Below, in pieces: positions 1-9,076 of a stretch of 31,314 nt of DNA (positions are counted from its first letter, which is position 1; each line of letters opens with the position of its first letter). The notes below the pieces were generated by a model. It did no database searches. It saw only the letters and a program-made list of their open reading frames with translations, and was not told where the DNA came from. The translations under genes were made by a program, and so were the position numbers. The DNA is from Nemertoderma westbladi (taxonomy: Eukaryota > Xenacoelomorpha > Nemertodermatida > Nemertodermatidae). The stretch spans positions 1 through 31,314 of the forward strand of contig JAUCBJ010003976.1 of assembly GCA_032718475.1 (NCBI GenBank), given 5' to 3'.

Positions 1-414
1 TTGATTCATCGAGGATGATGCAATAATCCTCTGATTGGTTCCCCAATCCGCGCTACCATTAGACCAACCTGGAAGCAGCTAGGCCAATAAGGAAGCCGGA
101 TTGTGAACCTAATCACAAATTACCACCATATATGGTAATTTTGGCGTTGCTTAATTTAGCGGTACTAAAAGCACGGTACATAAAATGTAATTTAGCGCAA
201 ATATAATAGAAATTAAAGCAAATATACAGTTAATCCTATTGATACTAATAACAGCAAGCTTACATCAAGTGTTTTATAGGAAACTTGCTACTGTAGAACT
301 ATTTATTTATATTTTACTACAAAATTACATAGGTAGGACTACATACTGTACAAAATGGATAAAATTCACAAATATGGGCATTTTATTTTATCATATTTAA
401 TATGGGCACTTCAT
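1..414. other. Noncoding flank, no gene seen
   Basis: AT-rich sequence with no ORF of note. The first 120 bases are less AT-rich and contain several CCAAT/ATTGG pentamers, but I see no gene that they would serve. The minisatellite follows directly. Confidence 0.5.
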
Positions 415-1768
415 TTCATTGCTGGACCCGTTTATACTCGTTTATACTCATTGCTGGACCCGTTTATACTCGTTTATACTTGTAGCTGAACCCGTTTATA
501 CTCATTGCTGGACCCGTTTATACTTGTAGCTGAACCCTTTAATACTCATTGCTGGACCCGTTTATACTAGTTTATACTTGTAGCTGGACCCATTTATACT
601 CATTGCTGGACCCGTTTATACTCGTTTATACTCATTGCTGGACCCGTTTATACTCGTTTATACTTGTAGCTGAACCCGTTTATACTCATTGCTGGACCCG
701 TTTATACTTGTAGCTGAACCCTTTTATACTCATTGCTGGACCCGTTTATATTTATACTTGTGCTAAATTCGGTTATACTTGTAGCTGAACCCTTTTATAT
801 ATACTCATTGCTGGACCCGTTTATACTAGTTTATACTTGTAGCTGAACCCCTTTGCCTTTATACTCATTGCTGGACCCGTTTATATTTATACTTGTGCTA
901 AATTCGGTTATACTTGTAGCTGGACCCGTTTATACTCATTGCTGGACCCGTTTATATTTATACTTGTGCTAAATTCGGTTATACTTGTAGCTGGACCCGT
1001 TAATACTCATTGCTGGACCCTTTTATACTCGTTTATACTCATTGCTGGACCCGTTTATACTTGTAGCTGGACCCGTTTATACTCGTTTATACTTGTAGCT
1101 GAACCCTTTTATACTCATTGCTGGACCCGTTTATACTTGTAGCTGGACCCGTTTATACTCATTGCTGGACCCTTTTATACTCGTTTATACTCATTGCTGG
1201 ACCCGTTTATACTTGTAGCTGGACCCGTTTATACTCATTTATACTTGTAGCTGAACCCTTTTATACTCATTGCTGGACCCGTTTATACTCATTGCTGGAC
1301 CAGTTTATACTAGTTTATACATGTAGCTGAACCCTTTTATACTCATTGCTGGACCCGTTTATATTTATACTTGTGCTAAATTCGTTTATACTCGTAGCTG
1401 GACCCGTTTATACTCATTGCTGGACCCATTTATACTCGTTTATACTCATTGCTGGACCCGTTTATACTAGTAGCTGAACCCTTTTATACTCATTGCTGGA
1501 CCCGTTTATACTCGTTTATACTCATTGCTGGACCCGTTTATACTTGTAGCTGAACCCTTTTATACTCATTGCTGGACCCGTTTATATTTATACTTGTGCT
1601 AAATTCGGTTATACTTGTAGCTGAACCCTTTTATACTCATTGCTGGACCCGTTTATATTTATACTTGTGCTAAATTCGGTTATACTGTACTTGTAGCTGA
1701 ACCCTTTTATACTCATTGCTGGACCCGTTTATATTTATACTTGTGCTAAATTCGGTTATACTTGTAGC
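415..1768. repeat. Compound minisatellite, about 1.35 kb
   Basis: A dense tandem array built from a few related monomers. Type A (22 bp) has the core attgctggacccg. Type B (22 bp) has the core tgtagctgaaccc. Type C (about 21 bp) has the core tgtgctaaattcgg. A 10-bp spacer (tactcgttta or a variant) is often inserted between monomers. All share the joint ttta/tac. The order A-B, A-spacer-A, A-B-spacer recurs irregularly, so the array looks like a product of unequal exchange among composite units and not a simple head-to-tail satellite. The short reading frames across it encode only the repeat and are not genes. Confidence 0.95.
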
Positions 1769-3376
1769 TATTTCAAATTGTAGTCAAGTTGTAGTTAATT
1801 CTGTTTTAATTAAATAAGCATACTAGCAATAAGCATTTTCATATTTCGATTATTTCGCTATAATATATTATAAAATTGGTTCATAAAATTTCAAACGTTT
1901 CAACTAAAAAAAATAAATTTAATTATCATGTCGTTATTCAGGTACCTGCCCCCCAAATTTTTCTACGATATTTTATTAACTTAAAGTTAAGTTTTAAAGT
2001 TAAAGCCGTTAAAGCATGGTTATAGTTCTGGGAGATTGGGAGAGTAAACATTGCGTATACAATGCATCATAAAACCTGTGTATTTACCGCTTTTAATAAG
2101 CGTAAATAGTGTGTAAAATGTGAGTAAACATTGCGTATACGATGCGTAAAATCTGCGTATTTCTCACTTGCAATTGTGCGTTTTTTGAATGTTTATTACG
2201 CATATAAACCACCTGCGAAAAATATGCGGTATAAACACACAAAAAAAGTCAAAGCGCCTATTAAACACATGCGTTTCGCACATTTCACACCGTCACATTT
2301 TCTTTTGTTCTCCGCACTAGAAACGCACTAAAAACGCAAAGCGAAACGCACGCATATCGCACTAAATACGCACTGCGGAAAATGTGCGTTTGACACACTG
2401 GGTAGTAGTATGCCTATTTGTCTTAGGCCTATGTATTCTAACTAACTGAGGAAATACTTTCATTTTACAAAGATTACAGAATACTAATTACTGATGCCAG
2501 ACCTGTATCAGTAATTTGATAGTAGTGATAATGTATATAATATTACTGTACTGGTACTGGTATAGAGGGTAGAGCATAATGTACTAATGTACATAATGTA
2601 ATAATACCCGGTACCTTTGCATTTATCTTGCACTGCCTGACTGCTGAAAGTGCTGAAACTAGATGTGGCATGTGGCATGTGGGTACCGGTATCCATCCAT
2701 GTTACGGAGTTGGACTGATTCAGGATTGCTGAACAGAGATCTGGAGATCAGGAGATAGCGAGATGTGTATGGCTACGAGTTTGAATTACTCAGTCGTATT
2801 GCAGTCTTGTAGGCCTAATACCAGAGTATATATTCATTCATAGTAGACATTTCAATTTGGTGATAAACCAATAAATGAATATATTCATTCATAGTAGACA
2901 GGCCGTGCCATAGACGGGTTTGGCTTTAATAATTCTTTATCTACCAGTATGCTGGTATGAGTACCAGTAACCTTTTTTATCATCAATTCAGCAAATAATG
3001 GAAGGCTTCAGAAGCTTCATGAAGGCTTCATGAAGTACCCTACCGGTAATAAAACGATAGTTAGGCCATTCATACCAGTTGACTTTACTTTACATAGGCC
3101 TACTCTACTCAAACTTTCAAGTTCTGTATAGTGTAAACCGAAAAATTTTATATTTGATTTCTGATTTCTGGATGCCGTGCCATCTAATGAGAACACCATA
3201 CAATTATATTTTATTGATTATGGTGAACTCAAAGTTTGTTTATTGGGGCTGAATCAGTTTCAATCCCTACCAGTAGGCCTATCAGCGCATGCGACCTGAA
3301 ACTGGGGAGGGGCCAGGGGATTATTAATGTGCCTATATTTATCCTGTTAGTCCTATCAGACTGTCAGAGGTACTGT
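1769..3376. other. Noncoding stretch with short repeats
   Basis: No gene is supported. It contains the ACGC-rich block at 2036-2402, a direct repeat at 2830-2849 and 2881-2900 (atattcattcatagtagaca, period 51), a small gaaggcttcatgaag repeat near 3000-3035, and four TAGGCCTA octamers. Confidence 0.5.
2036..2402. repeat. ACGC/GCGT-rich degenerate repeat, possible hAT-type remnant
   Basis: The stretch gagtaaacattgcgtatac occurs at about 2042 and again at about 2122, giving a period near 80. From 2150 to 2400 the motifs gcgt/acgc recur in both orientations. Read on the minus strand, the right end begins CAGTGTGTCAAACGC, which resembles a hAT-style terminus. I could not find the matching left terminus or a target duplication, so the assignment is weak. 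Confidence 0.3.
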
Positions 3377-3384
3377 ATGTACAG
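3377..3384. repeat. Left target-site duplication of hAT-like element
   Basis: atgtacag, matched exactly by 4202-4209 on the other side of the element. Confidence 0.75.
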
Positions 3385-4201
3385 TAGGGTTCGACCGGAG
3401 CTCCGGCTCCGACTCCGGGTCTCCGGCCGGACTTGGCATGTCCAGCTCCGGTCAAATTAGGTGCAGGAGCTCCGGCAAAAAGTATTTGTGCTGCATGATG
3501 CATAGCTACAAGTTACATGGATAGGCAAGGCAAACATACAGCCAGACACCAGCGACCAGACGTCCGTCTGCAAACTGATCAACGTCTACTGGCAGACTGT
3601 ACTGCCGACTGTATTATGGTATGGCCGTACTGTACGCCTATCTGCCTATTGCTGTTGCATTGTCCCAGTGTCCTGTTGTCTGACTGTCTTTCGCTGTACA
3701 GCTGTAGGCCTATGAGTCTGACAGTCTTCCACTTACCCAAGACTGCAGACCTAACTTTAATTGCTACCAGTACTGCAGTAACAGAATTAGTTCCAATCCA
3801 GTCTGCCAGTTAGCTAGTACAGTAGTACATCGGCCAGGCTGTCAGGCAGTACCCGAATGACCATAGGCCTATATTGCTATATATGATATAGATTATATTA
3901 TATCAGTACTCAGTAGGCCTATACACATGTATAGGTCTGTCAGTCTGTAGATCTATGCTATTACTTACTAATGTACTAGATAGACAGATAGATATCCGTT
4001 AATTGATTATGTAAAGTAGTAAAGAGCCCCCCACCCCCCCTGACTGCCTGAGCTATCTGCAAAATTAATTACGGCAAACTCAAGGCTAAATAACAAACAA
4101 TGTTGCTCCAGTCCGGCTCCGGCCCCGCCCCAGCTCCAGCACTTTTAGGTTGCTAGTCCGGTACCTGGCTCCGGCAAAAAAAATGCTCCGGTCGAACCCT
4201 A
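3385..4201. mobile_element. hAT-like non-autonomous DNA transposon
   Basis: The element begins tagggttcgaccggagc (3385-3401) and ends with the exact reverse complement of those 17 bases (4185-4201). It is flanked by a perfect 8-bp direct repeat atgtacag at 3377-3384 and 4202-4209. An 8-bp duplication and termini fitting YARNG are the known signature of hAT transposons. Subterminal zones at 3395-3480 and 4105-4190 are rich in gctccgg in both orientations, as expected for transposase-binding sites. No transposase ORF is present, so it would need a protein supplied in trans. Its right 222 bases were carried along in the tandem duplication (13630 onward). Confidence 0.75.
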
Positions 4202-4209
4202 ATGTACAG
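4202..4209. repeat. Right target-site duplication of hAT-like element
   Basis: atgtacag, identical to 3377-3384. Confidence 0.75.
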
Positions 4210-5130
4210 TATGTTCTCATTCAAATGAGCGGTACACCATTGAGTACATATGAACGACCCACCGTTCAGCGAACGGTAGACCTGCGTATCTGACTGCCTG
4301 AGTGGTAAATGATCTTCATTACCATTGACTGTGAATGACTCAAAATGTACATGGCATTTCCTGTTGAATTAACCGTCAACAGATAGACCAACAGTACCGT
4401 TGCGGTATACCGCTGATGGCGCTGATCAACATACAGTACCACTCCGGTAACCACGCGATTCGCCACTACTGGCGATAAGAAACATGTTCAAATTACAGAA
4501 TTACCACACAATTTGTTCAATGTGGGCTCAAAGACATACCCACCCACTCCCGCAGCCCCACCTATCTACCCCCAAGCCCAAACAATTATATGTCCCAGTG
4601 TCCAATTGGATACAGCACCTGAACTGCTTTCATAATAGTGTTTGGCGGCGCGGGTTCAAATCCGACTAAAGGCTGTCTAAATTTCGCACACTTTCGCACA
4701 AAGGCACCTGCAATAACAAATATAAATGTTAAAATTATTAATCTAATTATTATTACTCTAAATCCGAATTCTCTTTGGCCCATTTGGCATTGGGGGTGTA
4801 GTTTGTAGTTCAACATATTAATTATACTGTAGCGGGTACATTTTTTTTTTAAGTAAAATAGCCCGACCCATGCGATGTAATGCTGTGTGTATGGTACCGC
4901 TGAAAATCCATTACGTTAACTTAAACTTTAGTTTGTATTTCGAATCGCCCAATTGATATGGAAACCGCAGTAGTGTTGTGGTATGTGTTCAATTTACTAC
5001 AGAATGTTTATTCTATTTCGTGTAAATTGAGCTATATCAATTGCGAGTTTTCATTTACAGTAGAAATAACTTGCCTTCTATTATATAAACTTTATAGACT
5101 TATTAGAGAGAGCTAGCGTCATTGTTCACA

Positions 5131-5136
5131 CTTATG
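5131..5136. repeat. Left target-site duplication (CTTATG) of 7.7-kb transposon
   Basis: cttatg directly before the left TIR. It matches 12839-12844, and occurs singly at the unoccupied site 14785-14790 in copy 2. Confidence 0.92.
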
Positions 5137-6392
5137 GCTCATTCCATGCAACAACAACAAATCGGTGTGGCACTATATCGCAGATTTCAAAAATATTTTG
5201 TGAAAATGTTCAAAATATGTTATATAACGAGTGGTTGACGTTTGGCACCTAATGAAGCAGTAGAAAATTTTTTAGAGCCACTTTATTTTCGAATTTGGCG
5301 AAAATTAATAGTTACATTATTGTCATTACCGTTGGTCTACATGCTAGGAAGACGGTTAAAATGAGACTAATGATTAGTTTAATAAATAGTTAGTCACGTA
5401 GCAAAGAATTATGAATCACCCGATTTGTAGAGATAGGTAACCAGCACTTTTCATTTCACAAAAATTTCAGCAAAATTTCATTTTAAGGTATATTTGAACT
5501 ACAAATTATTTATCTATCAATGATTGGTATTTGCTAAATCTAAGTTATTATGGACTACTCATATATACTAAACATATTCCCGGCGTTTTTTTAATTTAAA
5601 ATAATCGAAATTTTGTAACTAAAATGAGTTTTGTTGAGTTCAATCGTAATAAAACATGAAATTAAAGAAATCTCTACAAGCTTATTTAGCCTTGAAAATT
5701 CGCATGGAGAATTGTTTGATAATTATTAGTTGGAGTTGTGAATATCAACTATCACCCATTATTAGTTTTGGTTTAATTCAACATTTAAATGTACATCCTG
5801 TCAGCCGAATTTAATCTCTTATACTAGAAATGGAAGAGGCGGCATGGTGTTTACTCAAAGAGACGCACTATTGATTGGCATTCAAACCTCAGCGGGAGAG
5901 ATGTACTCCCAACCTAAGCCAGTAGTAGCCTATCAGAGAGGTATAGTGTCTTGAGACTCGCCATAGTGATATAGAGCTGCTGGTTATATATGTTAATGTT
6001 TCTTGTGTAGTTATTATTACTTGGCCAAGGCTCCTGGACTTGTAGCGTTATTGGGCCCGAATTCAGTCTTATAAAATAGATATAAAATAAATTTAATTTA
6101 TATTATATTATATAAGGTCTGACTGAAATGTTAATCTATAAGAAACTAATTTAATTACTATATATACTATATTCCTATTACTATATGTAAGACAACCAAA
6201 TAACAATAGTATAAATTATAACAATAGTAAACGGTAAACGGTAAAGTACAGCGTGCACAAAATCAAGAAGAATATAGGGGACAAGTATATATGTATATGT
6301 ATAAGTCTATAAGTATATATGGGACAAATTAATATCTAGAATCCCCAGAATTTATTAACTTTTGGAACTTTATACATCCCACGGGATGTCCC
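5137..6392 (+). repeat. Left long terminal inverted repeat
   Basis: Inverse match of 11578-12838. Over the outer 240 bases I count about one difference between arms; a few small indels occur further in. The inner edge is near acatcccacgggatgt. Because the transposase gene ends inside the right arm, this arm carries an inverted copy of the last 19 or so codons of that gene. Confidence 0.93.
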
Positions 6393-6677
6393 CTATGTTA
6401 CGTAGCCCTCAGAGATGTTACATAGTATGAGGTCTATATTACTATTGTATTATAGTATCAGTATGTATGGAATGCTGTTAATTGACACCGATCCACCAAA
6501 CACACCCAGATTACATAATCAAAGTGATGCCCACCTTCAGTTGATTGACAAGCCAATTAGGCGCCTTCAATAGGCTGCTGTATGATTGATGTATAGGTAT
6601 CAATGTATTGCCACCACCCACTAAATTAGTTAACCATTTAAGGGGAAGCCCAAGCCCAGCCCAGCCGTTTGTTGATT

Positions 6678-6729
6678 GACATTTCAAATACTGTCGGGTC
6701 AATTAGTCGCCGACAGTATTTGAAATGTC
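6678..6729. repeat. Perfect 20-bp inverted repeat with 12-nt loop
   Basis: Arms 6678-6697 (gacatttcaaatactgtcgg) and 6710-6729 are exact reverse complements, separated by 12 bases. It could be the folded core of a tiny MITE or a transcribed hairpin. It is not a Rho-independent terminator in this eukaryotic setting. Confidence 0.85.
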
Positions 6730-7990
6730 ACTCATCGATACATCACCTTTATAAGACCACTTCTATTTTTTGCATTCATTCTGATATTTATTGGTGCCTT
6801 TTATTTTTAGCTATGTCTTGTTTTACAGTATAGATAGAAGTCGTTAGAAATAATAAAGGTGGCATTAACTTAGTTAAGGATCATGGATACATGTGGGGCG
6901 AGCCAACCTGTGGGGCGAGCCACGAAGTGAGTGAGCCTTAGCGTAGTGGTACCATTAATCAACCTGTCGTTCTGTCTTGTTCAATTTTAAACGTTAATAA
7001 CTCGGCCAATCTTTGATGAAATCTATCCAAACTTGGTACACATGTTGTTTGGCAAAAGTTTAGAAATTTTCCAAGTAGAATTTCCGTGTGGCCTTCGAGA
7101 AGCTAAGATAATAGCAGTTAATTAGTTATTAAGTTGATTACGGTGAAAACACCATTTTCAACCTGCCTTTTAAAGGAAATTAATTGTTTTACAGTATAAG
7201 ATTTAAATAATTATACTTAAAAATTATACAGATGTACTCCACATACGCCATTCTATTATAGTTTTTAATTAGTTCAAGTGATTTGCTTTAATAAATGTGT
7301 CTTTAATTGATCTAAACGTAATTAAACGGCACAATTATTGAGTACAAATTTAATCCTTCCCATTATTGGTCAAGTCTCTGCTGGTGTGGAGCTAGCTGGC
7401 AGGGAGTTGTGGCTGTAGACTAACCAGAGAGGAATTGTAATAGGCAACCAGTATTGCTATTCCAGCCCAGACAGCATTCTTTAAATCCAACATCCCAAAA
7501 TCCTTCCTGTATTCCAATTCCTATTGACTCTACTATAAGTGTTGTATTATTATCACTATCACTGAATTGTGTTTATTATAGGCTGGATGGGCCGCATAAC
7601 CGTTCGACTACTACTACTATTGCTATCTCAGGTAAATGACAGATATAATAACATAAATACAATCCATGGCATGGCTGTTGTAGGCTTCTGAAATAGTTTA
7701 TTCCACAATGTATATGTCTGGTTATTTTTTAATTGAATTTTTGCAAAGTAGTAAAATTAATGTTCTTAAAAATAATATTATTATTTTATATGTAACCTAG
7801 GAAATTAGCTACATTTTTTCGCTGCAGCTTTAAGAGTGTACATTGATTTAATATTATTTCAATACCCATATTACTACATCGGCATAAGATGCGTTGGCGT
7901 TGTATCACACATCTCCACATATCACACATCTCCACAGATGTATCAACAGTTACACGCACAGTTTCGAAACTTCGCATAGTTATAACTGTA

Positions 7991-8282
7991 TAAAGATCGT
8001 CAGTCTGCGTTTAGGAAAAATATTTTATGACAAAACAGGACAAGCGACGAGCGCAACGAGGCATATAATGAAGACGAGTACTGCATTGACTAAATTATTA
8101 TATAAACCACCTGGCTTCACATATTGATCGCATCCCTAGTTATTATTATTATAAAGATCGTCCTAACCTACGTTTAAGAAATATATTTAAATACAAAACA
8201 GGACGAACGCAACGAGGCTTATAATGAAAACGAGTACTGCGTTTATTATATTCCTATAAACCACCTGACTTTGCATATTGAA
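7991..8282. repeat. Degenerate tandem duplication, two ~140-bp units
   Basis: Unit 1 (7991-8127) and unit 2 (8151-8282) share in the same order taaagatcgtc, acaaaacaggac, gcgcaacgagg or its variant, cgagtactgc and tataaaccacctg, with several substitutions and indels between. The divergence shows the duplication is much older than the transposon's arms look. Confidence 0.75.
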
Positions 8283-8635
8283 CGTGCGATTGGAAATAAG
8301 TTCGTGCTACCCTTCCGTGGGTGGTAGATGTCGCGGTTATGTATTGGTGGTTGGGAAGGGTGGGGGGGGGGGGGGATTAAAAGGGGTGAACACGTACTGT
8401 CCCCCATTCTTTGATTGATTGGTGGTGTGGGTAAATTTCTCAAAACCTGATTTTGTGATACAGTCGCTCAATTTTAATTTGTATCTCATAACTGGGCCTC
8501 GTGCTGCGCGAAGGCCCCACGAACGTGTATACTAATAAGTGTAGTGATATACTATGTAAATTATATTTAGTTGCTAAATTAAGTAAACTATTGAAAATTA
8601 TATTACGTTTTGTCATGGGGATGTTTGTTTTGATA

Positions 8636-8896
8636 TGTCTAGTTGGATAGGGGGGTTTTGTCAGAGGGGGGGGGGGGGGTGGGTTTGTCCGGTTGGGGGT
8701 TGTCCAGGGGGGTTTTTGGGGAGGGGTTTTGACCGGGGTGGGGGGGGTGGGGGTTTTTTCCGGGGGAGGGGGGGGGGTTGTCCGGGGGCGTTTTGGGGGG
8801 GGGGGGGGGTTTTGACCGGGGTGGGGGGGTTGTCCAATGGTGTTTTTGGGGAGGGGTTTTGTCCGGGGGGGGGGGGGGTGTTTTATCCGGGACTAA
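8636..8896 (+). repeat. G-rich minisatellite with many G-quadruplex-capable tracts
   Basis: A 260-bp block in which runs of four to sixteen G alternate with short pyrimidine-containing linkers such as ttttgtcc and ttttgacc. Almost all guanines are on the plus strand, the transposase coding strand. It ends about 180 bases before the transposase start codon. Gly-rich and Pro-rich frames on the two strands are composition artefacts. Confidence 0.9.
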
Positions 8897-9076
8897 CAAT
8901 AAACTAGTGAGCTACCACATTGTGCACTACAATATAATTTATACAGTATAGTTTGTATTGAATTTTTTTAATATTAATATAGGCCTAATTCTACAAAGTT
9001 TAATACGTTTACAATAGTCTAGTCTTGTCCATTATTTATATTAATTCATATTATTTCTATCCATTATCTTAATTAA

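Larger units (their letters stand above)
3980..5136 (+). repeat. Tandem duplication copy 1, left part
   Basis: Collinear and nearly identical to 13630-14790. It starts inside the hAT-like element at atagacagatagatatccg and runs to the 7.7-kb transposon's target site. Differences from copy 2 are scattered substitutions and homopolymer length changes. No gene is recognised in it; the short ORFs conserved between copies follow from recent duplication. Confidence 0.9.
6393..9076. other. Transposon interior, noncoding
   Basis: A 2.7-kb stretch between the left TIR and the transposase start. I find no credible ORF. It holds a perfect 20-bp hairpin (6678-6729), a 14-bp direct repeat tgtggggcgagcca at 6892-6905 and 6909-6922, a degenerate ~150-bp tandem duplication (7991-8282), a poly-G run (8361-8376) and the G-rich block (8636-8896). 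The mix of repeats suggests that small elements have inserted here. Confidence 0.6.

Noticed and set aside
939-1330. Plus-strand ORFs of 67 and 70 codons
   Set aside because: They are read-through of the minisatellite; the peptides are translations of the repeat monomers and there is no independent coding signal.
415-1768. CRISPR-like array
   Set aside because: There are no unique spacers: the intervening units are themselves repeated, and the setting is eukaryotic.
3517-3813. 98-codon plus-strand ORF within the hAT-like element
   Set aside because: No transposase motif and not preserved in any related copy visible here.
4266-4816. Small ORFs conserved between 4266-4816 and 13921-14564
   Set aside because: Conservation follows from recent duplication of the DNA; there are no homologous features, and frame-changing differences occur nearby.
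8635-8907. Gly-rich (+) and Pro-rich (-) ORFs
   Set aside because: Composition artefact of the G-run block; overlapping open frames on both strands with no domain.
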